From: Schistocerca nitens
Lineage: Eukaryota > Arthropoda > Insecta > Orthoptera > Acrididae
DNA length: 64,000 nt
Direction of reading: 5' to 3'
Assembly: GCF_023898315.1 (NCBI RefSeq)
Contig: NC_064617.1
Location: 715,501,202-715,565,201 of the forward strand
In this document: piece after piece, positions 22,970-34,324 of the stretch
How positions within the stretch are numbered: the first letter of the stretch is position 1
Layout: each line of letters opens with the position of its first letter
Made by a program: the position numbers and the translations under genes
Notes under the pieces: generated by a model
What the model was told of the DNA's origin: nothing
The model's input: the letters and a program-made list of their open reading frames with translations, nothing else
The model's database searches: none

Positions 22970-23940
22970 AATGCTGTTGACCTCGTACAGTGCTTAATTA
23001 AACTTGGCCTCTACAAGCAGTATTTGCAATAACGTCATAAACGTTTTGAAATGTCCCTCACTCGTTGTACCGAGGTGATGCAACCGAACAATGAAATCTG
23101 CCATCACGTCCTATAGTGCATCAACGGAAATGAATTCAAATGCCACACAGATCACCGGTTCATGCTCTCCATCGTGGTGAGATATTTCCGGGAGACAGTG
23201 TTTTTTAATGTGCCCCATAAAAAGTAGTCAAAAGTAGTCAGATCGGACGAAAATGAAGGCCAATCCATCCCTGCGCAGGTAAATTTGCAATAATTCGACG
23301 CAGTGACTATACTCGAAGTATTCATCAAGAAACCGGTACACCTGTAGTGAGCGATGTGGTCTGGCGCCATTTTCCATGAACCACTCGGTGCTTGATCGAT
23401 CTTCCAGCGCTAGCTGTGTGGCGACAAATAGTTCCAAAATTGCAACACAGCAATTGCTAGTGAGCGTTTCTCGCATGAAAAAAGGGCCAATAACGCCTCT
23501 GCTGCATACCACAGTCCAAACGGTAACTCTGGGAGAATACAGTGGTTTCGCTTCGCACAAGTCGCGATTTTCGGAACCGCAGGATCGCCAATCTGAACAA
23601 CAAAATCGCCTTTTTTTTAGTTTTTTTATTCCTGTCTCCATTCAGTTGGAAGTGTGGTTCATCTGTTTACTAGATGCAACCGTTATTTATTAATCATTGT
23701 GAGAATTTGGTTCGCAAAGTCGGCCCTCAGTCGCACGGTTCGTCCAGGTATGGCCTGGTGGCTTTGGATTCTGAATGGAAATGTGTGTAGACTCTGTCTC
23801 AGTATTTTCTGCGCGCTGGCCGCTTCAGACCAATCTCTGCTGCTATTCTTCAGAAGGATTTTTTGGGTTTTGCTGCATAAATCCAGAAACTGTGGCGACA
23901 TTTTCAGAGGCAAGTACAGCTTGCCTGGGACCAACATTCC
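22970..23940 (-). pseudogene. Mariner-like transposase, C-terminal part
   Basis: Fragments in several frames resemble the intact 387-residue protein at 45957-47120: a SGPFF-like string, SWFMENGARPH, FLDEYF, and a WPPYSPDM-like region turned into another frame. Compared with that protein the catalytic Asp of QDGARPH is replaced and indels break the frame. It is not functional. Confidence 0.75.
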
Positions 23941-23949
23941 CCACTAGAT

Positions 23950-26596
23950 TAGGGTGACCAAATTATTTTCGGTGAAAACCGGGACACATTCATCCGGGTG
24001 CCAATGGACACCTCATTCCACATGTACCCAGGTTTCTTCATTTTAAATATTAATGTTTTGTTGATACATTTTGTTAACCCGAATATTATAACTAATAAGA
24101 GGATACAAAAGATTGATATAATCTAGATTATCAGTATAATTAATGACATTTAATAAACGTATACAGTAATAAAGAAATGTATTACGATTTTACAAAATTT
24201 TACAGCCATTCAACTTTTAATCAATTAATATTAACATGAGCTTTAATATTACTGAGCACTTGTAGATGGAATTGACTATCCTTGGAGAAAAGGGTATTTT
24301 TCACTGCCTCCAGCCTTCTTGATTGTGTCTTTGTTCTTTGAGACACAGTGAAAAAACTCAGCACTATCCATTTTGTAGTTGTACAGGATCTGCAGGATTG
24401 CTTCAAGAGAGTCCACCTCCATTCTGTTTCTTTCATCAGTCCACTGGATATTCATGAACGAAAATATTCTTTCCACATTGGCATTATGGGCTGGGATTGC
24501 AAATAAATACCTTGCAATTATTACCAACTCAGAGTAATGCTGAAGACAGTCACAGATTTTTAAAAAACTCACCCACTTCTCATGACATTCCAATGGTGTT
24601 TTTTTTTTTTTCATCATTCCACTTGTGAAGACTTTCTTCAACAAAATTTGTCAGTACGCCGAACTGATCAAAGAGAATGGAATCATCGATTTCAATCTCT
24701 TTACTCTTCAAATACGAAACTGTCTCTTCAACACTTTCCCATTTTGGCACTCTCTTCAGTAACATCCAATCAAACACCGGTGATGAGGGTAAATATGAGG
24801 CGCTCCACTTGCTGAGATATTCTACACAAGTGTCATAAAACTTGTTAAATTCTTCTCTAAAACTCCTTTCCGCTGCTTCTGATACTTCTGCTCTTTTAAG
24901 GACAGATTTAACATTAAAAGAAATGAGCTGCTGTTCTCTCCTCTTAGTAACAGTTTCCAGAGTATTTTTCAATACATCATTTACCTCTATTACACTTTTC
25001 GTGCTTCCCTCAATTTCCTTTATCCCATGCTGCAAAGTGCTAAGCTGACTGTGAGTGAACCATAAGTAGGCTTCACTTAAAGGGTTACTGAAAAACTGAA
25101 CCAATATTTTGGGGGCTTTGTCTTCATTTAGGAAAAAATCTTTTAACGGTCCAAACAGGCGGGTTACTGGAAACAGTGATAACCAGCGAGTTTTCAAGTG
25201 ACACATTACATTCATATATACAGTTCCCACATAATCACAGAACTCCTTAAGCCTCTCTGTTCTAACAGTATATATGTAAAAGTGTGAGTATACCTTCATG
25301 ACGATAGTTTCAACATCACAGCTTAAACTGTCAGCAGATGTCTGCACGCTATTGTGTAAAACATGTGCAGGGCACCCTACGCCTTCAATGTTTTCATGGA
25401 ATGTTGCCTTTAATTTGGTAAATACGTTGCATTTGCCTTGTCTTTCTAAACCACCAAAGTCTGTGTTGGTGTTGTCTCCACAAAATGCCACACATTTATT
25501 TTTATCAAGATCAAACATTTCGATAGTATTCATACAAAATCTTGAAATTTCGTCAGATGTTTCATTAGGTAGGGAACGCACCTTCAAAAGTTTGGTCTGA
25601 ATTCCCCGATTAATATCGAAAAACTGAACAACAAACGGAAATATTAGTGGCCTTACGATTGCTGGCATCAGTGGGTATCCCGTAGAAAGAAGACTTTTTG
25701 ATGTATTCAAGGCTTTCCTTTACACTCTGGGGAGCAATAACTCCTTTCACTAAGGCTGACACTTTAGTTCTTACTGAACTAAACTTTTTTGCAATGGAAG
25801 AATCATCAAACATAATGCTGTTAAGCTTATTAGTACAATCACTAGATCTATAAGTTTGGTGATGTTTTACCGTGTGGTAGGTTAGTGTAAGCTCGGCTGC
25901 TCGAACTTTCGTCTCTTCACTTGACTGATGATTCACAAAATAATTTTGTAGAGTTTTACTGCAGCTCGGTGCACTGTATCTGTTAATGTGTTTCTTTGGC
26001 CTGATGTGATCAACTATGTCGGAACGTCCACCATGACTTATACTGATAAAACAGTTACATGCGGAACGCTCTGCTTCGTAATCAAAACGACCTTTCTTAA
26101 TGAAATTCCATTCCTTGGAATAACAGTCACTGAACTTGCAGGCACGTTTCGGCATTGCGTTTCACAGTACTGCAGCAATAATACCACTAATATGAGAAAA
26201 AACTATTGCAGTTTGTCTGACAAAACATCAACTACTACACTGTTCTGACAATGAGTGTGTGAGTAAGTGGCGCGACAATCGGACGGTTTCATAGCTCTGT
26301 TACAATAATACAACTTACTAGTTGTTGGCCAAAGTACCGCTCAAAGAAAATTATTGCCTGAGTGTATCAATATGGGACAATGGAGGTTTTAGACAAGTAA
26401 GCTAAAATATATTAATTTCTTGTGTTTTATTTCCTTTAATATAGCGAAATCCCAAAAAATTGAGAAAGTTTCACGAAATGTATTTAAAAACTGAATTCCG
26501 GGACTTTTGAGCGTCCCGAAACAAATTTTCGGGACACCGGAACACAGGGATGAAAACCGGGACAATCCCGGTTTTCCGGGACGTTTGGTCACCCTA
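23950..26596 (-). mobile_element. hAT-superfamily DNA transposon, near complete
   Basis: 2647 bp with perfect 13-bp terminal inverted repeats TAGGGTGACCAAA (23950-23962 and 26584-26596). The 8-bp target duplication CACTAGAT / CGCTAGAT (23942-23949 and 26597-26604) differs at one base. Eight-bp duplications and TAGGG/CAGGG ends are typical of hAT. It carries a transposase on the minus strand and is inserted in the mariner-like element. Subterminal regions contain palindromic CCGGGA repeats. Confidence 0.93.
24276..26155 (-). pseudogene. hAT transposase in three frames
   Basis: The coding region begins at ATG 26153-26155 (MPKRACKFSDCYSKEW), a short Cys/His-rich start. It continues through the RNase H-like catalytic core, with a CGDNTNTDFGG string near 25460 and a CPAHVLHNS string near 25360. 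It ends with the hAT dimerisation domain (SELVIIARYLFAIPAHNANVERIFSFM) and a stop at 24276. Two frameshifts break it: one at about 25650 and one in a 14-T run at 24599-24612. No other damage is obvious, so this is either a recently dead copy or partly a sequencing artefact in the homopolymer. Confidence 0.88.
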
Positions 26597-26944
26597 CGCT
26601 AGATCGTCAGCCACGCTGCCTGTCCAGAGCTCGCAAACTGTTTTGCGCACTGGGTACTTTTGGAACACATTTGTGTTTGAAAACTGCACCTTGTTGCCGT
26701 AAGACTGCGTTCTAAATTGCTGTTTTCCATTACCAGATAAGACACTTCGCACGATGGAATGCACAATTTCAGTCTCTTCCTTCGGTATGCTAACTTCAAG
26801 TTTCAACAGTGGGACTTCTCGTTCTGACCTGCGGCGCACTATTATAGACATTACATATTTCGATTACAACGCCACCTATTAGCTACTTTTCGAACTATTT
26901 CGAAACTTCTATACAGAATTCTTACAGCTTTCACAATAAACATA

Positions 26945-28399
26945 CCTTTTGTTGCACTTGTCTGTCGATCTTTGTTTTTGAGAATTTAATTTTGAAGTCA
27001 GTGACGCCTTCGCTGGGCACCATCAACATGACGTTTCATACAAAGTAACGCATATGAACAGCTTCAATCAGTAAAGCAAATGCTGTCTTTCCCCAGATGC
27101 GCTTCTCTCTTTTCGTTTGCCACTCAACCTCGCCACTTTCTCTTCCAGTACTTGTGTTTTACCATTTTGCTCTTTCTCCCTCTCCCACTCATTGCTGCCA
27201 GCGCTCATAATTTAAATTCATCCGCTTCCAGCGCTCATAATGTAAATTGACCTGCTTGTAATTTTTCATGAACGAGTATAAATTGTTTTTCCTGCTGTAG
27301 CTGTTGTTCTGTCATTTTTTATGTCATAGCTATTTCTAACTGCTGGATTCTATATTACGTATAAGTTCTCTTATAAAATATCTGCAGTAATGAAGTTAAT
27401 GTAAAATATGTACGGAGTGGGCCAGAAGTCGCGATCGGAAACTATTCAAGCATTAACGCATAGTTTCACGGTTACATGGATCTTGAAATATATTCAAGGT
27501 TGGAAATAACGTTCCACGTCCGTAGTACGTCTGTCTTCTGGTAGAGGTCACTCAAATTACGAAAATGCAGCTCTGCGTCCAATCTAACAATGCAGGCATC
27601 ACTCCATGAAAATACAGCATGTGATTGTGTTGTCTTGCTTGTGGTTTGATGGTAAGGCATGTGATCGTGTTTTGTTTTGCTAATGCTGTTGTAAACATTT
27701 GTGTTGTAATGGCGGACACAAGCAGATTCACAACTGAAAAACGTCCTCCTCTTAGCGTATAGGTGCATGAAAAGGAACAAATGGTTGCCACATTTGATAA
27801 AATTAGGAAAACCTTTCTAATTGCTTCGAGTAAGGAGTTCGAACGGACGCTAAACTACGGAAACTGGAAAGAAAGGCCTTTGCAGCTAGGTTTGTGACAG
27901 ATGCAACATGCAGTAAAAGACCCAAGAAATATGTTAACTATAGTAAGGTCACTGAACGCTTAAATGCATCATTGCTTCGTTCACCAGCACAGTTGATTGG
28001 GAAGTGGTCGACGAAGATGAACATTTCCAGAACCTCCAGGCGCAGTTGGATGGGAAAAAAAGGTTACCGTTCATTTCGACCTGGCAGCATCAGTAAATGA
28101 AGTGACCATGATACGTGTGAGTACGCGTACGGAGATAGTCTGAAATGTGTAAGAACATTCGTTTCTGTATGATTCTTCTGTTAAGATACAAGTTCTACTA
28201 GAGCTAGGGAGTCGTTTCATGTTTGCCTTTCATGTTTCTTCATGTTTCAATACAATAACATTAAACGTATCCGATAGGGACTTCGACCCACCGTGTACAA
28301 TGTTTGGTTACTTATAAGACAGGATCTGATGGCTCTACTTTTGTCAGGATAAAAAAAAAGAATAAATAATCATCAGCAGTGGCTGAATAATCTCCACGT
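26945..28399. other. No gene recognised
   Basis: Mixed sequence with short ORFs only (for example 27472-27791 minus). I see no transposon ends, tRNA-like folds or protein motifs. Confidence 0.4.
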
Positions 28400-29060
28400 C
28401 TACATTTTTCAACGCTTCAGTTATATTGCTCCTGACCGTTCTAAAATGTCATCTATCAACGTTCCACTAGGTCACATACTCCATATTTTCTTATCTCTCG
28501 GAACCCAGCAAAGAACGTATCTGATCGACGTATCATTTATTCGCCGGACATTCATGTCCTGATAACTTCCACTTCATTTTCGTTACGGCCATAATTACGT
28601 CTTCCACTACCCTCTGTACCCAGGACCTCTCGTTTGTTTTCCTGCCTTCCCAAGAGTTTCCACCTTTCATCTAACCAGTGCTCGCTGGGCAGCCACCGTG
28701 AGTAGCTTTCTTAATAAAAAGCCATGTCTCCCCGCTATAAGTCAAAATTGATACACATTCCACTGCAGAGACGTCACAACGTTCGTTTTGAATCTCTGTT
28801 CAGCTTATTAAAACACTGTCAGCAGTTGTCGATTCCTGTTTATTGCTTTTCCTATCATAAATACAAAGCCTCATCAACTGTTTCCATAATTTCTTCGTTA
28901 ATTTGTATTATTTCCTTACTGTCATATTGATTACACAAAATATCAGTTTTATTACAATTTATTTGGGGTCTTCTTTTATCATTAATTTATTAATTCCGTC
29001 CATTAGTTGTTGAAGTTTAGCTTCGTTAGTGTCAAATATTACAATGTCATCAACGGAACG
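28400..29060 (-). pseudogene. RTE-like LINE remnant (RT palm to C-terminus)
   Basis: On the minus strand, codons near 29040 give VDDIVIF, a degraded catalytic YADD box. Near 28580 they give VEDVIMAVTKMKWKLSGHE, which matches the ...KMKWKWAGHV... region of insect RTE-type elements. The frame shifts repeatedly. The boundaries are approximate. Confidence 0.6.
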
Positions 29061-31255
29061 AAGGTGGTACAGATACGAGTCAGTAAGTCATATTAGGTGA
29101 AACTATGAGGAAATGGAACTCGTTCAGAAATAGACAACAGAGTACGTTATAAATAGACACTACTACTGCAATGAGCTCGAACGTGTGGAAAGGTAGAATA
29201 TAACAAGGAAAACGACAGCGTTGTATTTCGTTCAGTATACGGTATGTAACATATACAATTTCGAAGATGGCGCACATTTACATCAGAATGAAATCTTGTT
29301 GCTATAGTAACAAATATTGCTCTACTTGGTATGTTTGGTACTCACATTTTACAACATTCAATAGTAATTACGAGTACATAATCGGTTTCTGACACTAAGC
29401 TGACTTCATCTAATTCGTTATCCATTTCCGTAATGGACGAGCAATTGAATAAGTCGGCAATTTTTGTACTTGCAATATCGCCAACAGGACGAAACTGTTA
29501 GGTAGCCTATTGAGTACTTGTCAACATACCGACCACTGGATTTATGCTCCCGCCTGTATTGTGACATTGAAAACAGCAAAGAACTGCCTGGTTGGCAATA
29601 ATACAAGACAGCTATCTCCCAGAGATCTCTAGAAAGACTCTTCAACTCACTATGAGAATATGCCATAACCCCTCTCTCCACTTCCCTTTAGTAATCCTCA
29701 GAGCGCGTTCTCCGTACATCCGTACATACATGTGTTCCGCCTTACTGTGTCACTAATTCTATCGAATTCCACAGTATAAATGTGTTTGGATAGTACTCCT
29801 GTTCTGAACTAGTCAAATAATTGAGTAAATTACCATTCATATCTTTACCGTCAATTTAAGTGTTTATATACGATTTTGAAACATAATACTGTTTTGTGTT
29901 CCGTTAAGATCATAGAGACTAATTGTAATACCAGAGTCAGGTAACCAACAAACGGTGATTTCCTGTTCTGTATTTAAGTTAGAATTTTGAACACAAAAGT
30001 AAAAAGAAGCAACAACGACGTCTAAAAGCGCCTACAATGATCACTGTGTAACTGGGACAAACATTTGTCTAAAGAGACTTTTTCTTTCTGGACCAGCCGA
30101 GTAAAACGGAACGTTTTTTTTCCGAGTCAGCTCCTCCATTAGGGGACCCTACAAAGCAGACTAGTTTCATTTTACCTACAGTAAAGTAGTTGCACTACTA
30201 CTTGATTACGCAATATTTTTGCCAGTGAAATCTACAGCGCTTGTGGAACCCTAGTTTGTAAATGTGTTAATAAAAGGTACAGTGGAAGATCTAAATCGTA
30301 ACACACACCATTTCACAGGCAGGTTCATACTTGCTCAACAGTGAGTCACTAATTCCAAATAAGAAGTCACCTTCAAGGTAGTGCTACCAACCACATTTCT
30401 GCAAGTGACTATATTTACACTTATACTTCACAGACCACTACTACGTGCCAATACCTTAGGTTATTCTTGTAGATATTCAATAAATCACTTCCATTTCACT
30501 GCGTCACTATCACTGTAAATGAAAAGTGTTTTGGGTAACAATTTTCACCCACGAGTCTCTGAGTTTCAGTACAGCAACTAAATCGGTTCCTGAATGTTAG
30601 ATAAACGAACGGTAGCTCCCTGTGTACAGCGAGACAGACGCAACTGCGATGCATTGCGAAACGCCGCGTTAACGCGATAAGCTAACACAACGGATCTCAA
30701 AGATTAACGCCACCGCAACGACGCTAATCAACGCGGACAGCAGTAACGTAGGTGACAATTTGTCAAGGCGTCCTTGTTGGTTTGCGTTGTACCGTCCGGG
30801 ACAAGATGACTGCTTATTTTTGCTGGGCTTGTCAGTATGACTGCACTTACAGGGGACGACCAGAACAAAACTGGCCCAGAAAATATATACAATGAGATCG
30901 AGGCGGGATTGATCTTTGTCAATTAAAATGGCCATTGTTGACGTTGACTTATCTAAGTTTAAGACACGTGTAACAGCTCTGCGTGAAGGATAGTAATAGC
31001 GTTTTCAATGTTCTGCAGTAGCTCTACCAGCGTGTGAGGATTACTTCGGTATGGCTGACCCACAGGTAAAAATCAGAGAAAGAGGTAAGGCGATGGAGGT
31101 AGGCAGGAGATTTCACTACCTCTGTTAATTTTCCTCTCTCCATCGAACACACCATACACTCGTGAGAGGGCTGTCAAAGCGGTGTGTGTTCTTACACTGT
31201 TTTACTAAAAATATTCACCCAGTCGTTCATCTTCTGTGAAGTGATGCACATAAGG
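29061..31255. other. No gene recognised
   Basis: Scattered ORFs up to 88 codons lack motifs or neighbours that would support them. No repeat ends were seen. Confidence 0.4.
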
Positions 31256-31259
31256 ATTA

Positions 31260-32009
31260 AACAGTTTTGGGCATACCGGTTATCAGCAACAATTTCGTGA
31301 AGAAACTGGGGTGTCGAACGGATGCGGCCTTCCAGAATGACGAAATCATGCAGAGAATGCCACGAAAGCAATCCTCAGACCATAAGGCACGCAGCGTGTT
31401 CGCTTTCAGACTTTTCACGCCCTTCCCCCCCAAAAACCATTATCCGACGGAGCATAAAACATGATTCATCTGAAAAGGCACCTTCGCCACTCGATGGACG
31501 TCCAGCCTCCGTCGCCCATGAACAGCAGTCAGCAAGGGTCCACGAACTAAGTGCCTGCTGCGGAGGCCCACACGCAGCAACGTTCGCTGAACAGTCGTTG
31601 ACGAGACACTGTTGGTAGCCGCTTGGTTCATCTGGGCAGTCAGTTGCTCAACAGTTGGGCGTCTGTTCGTCCGTAACGCAGCCATCGTTCACCCCTCTCA
31701 TCTAGAGCCCGCGTTGCACCACAGTTGCCTGGACGTCGGTTTTGGATAACGCCATTTTGCCATGCACTTTATACTCTAAATAGTTCACAGATTTCACCCT
31801 TTCGGAGATTCTTTCACCCTTGGCCCGGAAGCCAATGATAATGCCCTTTTTGAAGTTAGGTAAAACGCTCATTTTCCGCTTTACGGCGATGACTAAACTG
31901 TTTTCCGCTTACCCACGACACTGCTAGTGCTGCCAGCTGGATCTGAGAGTGATTACTGCACGTTAACGTCAAACATATGCGGGGATTACATTAATGTGAC
32001 TGGGCAGTG
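31260..32009 (-). mobile_element. Tc1-like element B, decayed
   Basis: The right terminus reads ACATTAATGTGACTGGGCAG then TG, followed by TA (32010-32011). The inverted form, CACTGCCCAGTCACATTAAT, is a Tc1-like end. The minus strand from 31685 to about 31260 encodes a broken Tc1 transposase: a second helix-turn-helix (RRPTVEQLTAQMNQ, then VQRTLLRVGLRSR), followed out of frame by a DESRF-like motif. The left terminus was not found, so the element is probably truncated. Confidence 0.75.
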
Positions 32010-32015
32010 TATTTA

Positions 32016-33325
32016 CACTGCTGGCCATTAAAATTGCTACACCACGAAGATGACGTGCTACAGACGCGAAATTTAACCCACAGGAAGAAGATGCTGTGAT
32101 ATGCAAATGATTAGTTTTTCAGAGCATTCACACAATGTTGGTGCCGGTGGCGACCCCTACAACGTGCTGACATAAGCAATGTTTCCAAGCGATTTCTCAT
32201 ACACAAACAGCAGTTGACCGGCGTTGCCTGGTGAAACGTTGTTGTGATGCCTCGTGTAAGGAGGAGAAATGCGTACCATCACGTTTACGACTTTGATAAA
32301 GGTCGGATTGAGCCTATCGCAATTGCGGTTTATCGTATCGCGACATTGCTGCTCGCGTTGGTCGAGATCCAATGACTGTTAGCAGAATATGGAATCGGTG
32401 GGTTCAGGAGGGTAATACGGAACGCCGTGCTGGATCCCAACGGCCTCGTATCACTAGCAGTCGAGATGACAGGCATCTTATTCGCATGGCTGTAACGGAT
32501 CGTGCAGCCACGTTTCGATCCCTGAGTCAACAGATGGGGACGTTTGCAAGACAACCATCTGCACGAACAGCTCGACGACGTTTGCAGCAGCATGGACTAT
32601 CAGCTCGGAGACCATGGCTGCGGTTACCCTTGACGCTGCATCACAGACAGGAGCGCCTGCGATGGTCTAATCAACGACGAACCTGGGTGCACGAATGGCA
32701 ATACGTACATTCGTCATCGCCATATTGGCGTATCACCCTGCGTGATGGTATGGGGTGCCATTGGTTACACGTCTCGGTAACCTCTTGTTCGCATTGACGG
32801 CACTTTGAATGGTGAACGTCACATTTCAGATGTGTTACGACCCGTGGCTCTACCCTTCATTCGATCCCTGCGAAACGCTACATTTCAGCAGAATATTGCA
32901 CGACCGCATGTTGCGTTCCTGTACGGGCCTTCCTGGATACAGAAAATGTTCGACTGCTGCCCTGGCCAGCACATTCTCCAGATCTCTGACCAATTGAAAA
33001 CGTCTGGTCAATGGTGGCCGAGCAGCTGCCTCGTCACAATACGCCAGTCACTACTCTTGATGAACTGTGGTATCGTGTTGAAGCTGCATGGGCAGCTGTA
33101 CCTGTACACGCCACCCAAGCTCTGTTTGACTCAATGCCCAGACGTATGAAGGCCGTTATTACGGCCAGGGGTGGTTGTTCTGGGTACTGATTTCTCAGTA
33201 TCTATGCAACCAAACTGCGTGAAAATGTAATCACATGTCAGTTCTAGTATAATATATTTGTCCAATGAATACCCGTTTATCATCTGCATTTCTTCTTGGT
33301 GTAGCAATTTTAATGGCCAGTAGTG
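32016..33325 (+). mobile_element. Tc1-like element A, both ends present
   Basis: 1310 bp with 29-bp terminal inverted repeats beginning CACTRCTGGCCATTAAAATT, flanked by TA at 32014-32015 and 33326-33327. It contains a plus-strand transposase pseudogene. Its right end is the same sequence as the fragment at 11097-11402. The left end sits only four bases from the end of element B. Confidence 0.93.
32248..33160 (+). pseudogene. Tc1-like transposase pseudogene
   Basis: Starts at ATG 32248 (MPRVRRRNAYHHVYDFDKGR). A frameshift near 32330 leads into the helix-turn-helix (IAARVGRDPMTVSRIWNRW) and the GRPR-like linker (AGSQRPRITSSRDDR). About 32700 an internal deletion removes the first catalytic Asp (DESRF) region. 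The following VMVWGAI motif is out of frame. The second catalytic site reads QNIARPH instead of QDNARPH, so Asp became Asn. The third acidic region (PDLSPIEH-like) is also lost. It is inactive. Confidence 0.85.
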
Positions 33326-33327
33326 TA

Positions 33328-33398
33328 TGAAGCGCAGTGTGCAGTGATAAGACGTGGATTCGTATTCGAGAGGACAGTGGTTCAAATCCCCTTCCAAC
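33328..33398 (+). repeat. SINE family 3, left half (interrupted by Gypsy copy 1)
   Basis: Contains a tRNA-like B box, GGTTCAAATCC (33380-33390), in a GATTCGTATTCGAGAGGAC context. The other half resumes at 45030 after the 11.6-kb Gypsy insertion. It begins directly after the TA flank of Tc1 element A. Confidence 0.7.
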
Positions 33399-34103
33399 TG
33401 AAACACGTATGTTGTGCGGCAGCGATGCTGAGACATTGTAGAATCTCTGACCAGAGCAGTTGCGCTCGACTCGCAGTAGCGAGCAGTCAGTCAGTCTGCA
33501 GTAGTCAGTCTGCAGTAGTCAGTCCTCAGTAGTGCTTGGAGTCGGTTGCTAGCAGTAGCGGAGAGCAGTCGGCGGGCGTCGGCATCGCAATGGTCGAGAT
33601 TCAGGACGAGGTATAATTTATTTAAATAAATAATCATGCAGCTTTGCGCTCATCAGATAATGTAACGAACACTCATTGTAATTTAACTTTCAAAAATCGC
33701 CCCCAATTATAATTTTGATTTAAAAGCAATTTTAGAGACAATCATTCAAATTTCCTTCCTTTTCCTTTTAACAAAGATTTTTAAAAGGTACTTCCAATGC
33801 TTTTCATGCAACCGCCAGAGAACAATAAGAGCAGAATTTTGACATGCAGTTTAATAAGGTAAGAAATTTATTCCGAATTCGCACAGGGCAAACACCGACA
33901 TTTCGGTTTAATTGACTTTTGGTTATCACTGTAGTTTCATTGTCATGAGATTATCGTTCATTATTTTATGGGAACTTGTACTTGAGTCAGATAGCGAGCT
34001 TTCATTTAATTGTCTTTGCCATTAATATTCTTGCGGGAAGGTTACGCTTAGCTCCATTTCTATTAAGTATTGTCTTTTTTAAAATTTCTGTGGGGAGGTT
34101 ACA
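33399..34103 (+). repeat. 5' LTR of Gypsy copy 1
   Basis: 705 bp, starting TG and ending CA. Near 33480-33530 it has a minisatellite of CAGTCTGCAGTAGT (14 bp) units, one fewer than the 3' LTR. It should carry the promoter. No TATA box is certain; an AT-rich TATAATTTATTTAAATAAAT lies at about 33612-33631. Confidence 0.95.
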
Positions 34104-34105
34104 CT

Positions 34106-34122
34106 TGGCGACACCCAGTCCA
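34106..34122 (+). promoter_or_regulatory. tRNA primer-binding site
   Basis: TGGCGACACCCAGTCCA begins two bases after the LTR end. PBS sequences start TGG because tRNAs end CCA. Gypsy copy 3 also has TGGCGAC two bases after its LTR. The priming tRNA is not identified. Confidence 0.75.
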
Positions 34123-34324
34123 GGATCGTATTTCGTGTGAATCTTTTGAAAAACAGTCAGATATCTGCTCTTATTGTTTAGATATAATTATAATTTGGCG
34201 CAACGCTTTTATTAATTTGTAACTTTCTTTCCTCAGATCATCGGCAATTCGTTGCTCTGTTGAATTTGTGTGTTGTTTTGCATTGTGATTATTTCTTTTG
34301 TGAATATTTGTGTTTATTGTGAAA

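Larger units (their letters stand above)
22893..26944 (-). mobile_element. Decayed mariner-like element split by a hAT insertion
   Basis: Imperfect terminal inverted repeats of about 75 bp at 22893-22970 and 26870-26944 share ATGTTTA, GTGAAA and GAAGTTTCGAAATAG. The minus-strand transposase is in pieces. The helix-turn-helix N-terminal part is at about 26600-26850, beyond the hAT element. The rest, from the region before the DDE domain (HTFPFRIQSHQAIPG) to the C-terminal end, lies at 22970-23940. The second catalytic aspartate has become Asn (ENGARPH at about 23360). The left edge coincides with the end of the Gypsy copy 2 LTR, so the outer target site is not visible. Confidence 0.75.

Noticed and set aside
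27472-30935. Various 60-100-codon ORFs as host genes
   Set aside because: No motifs, no splice structure and no relatives recognised.
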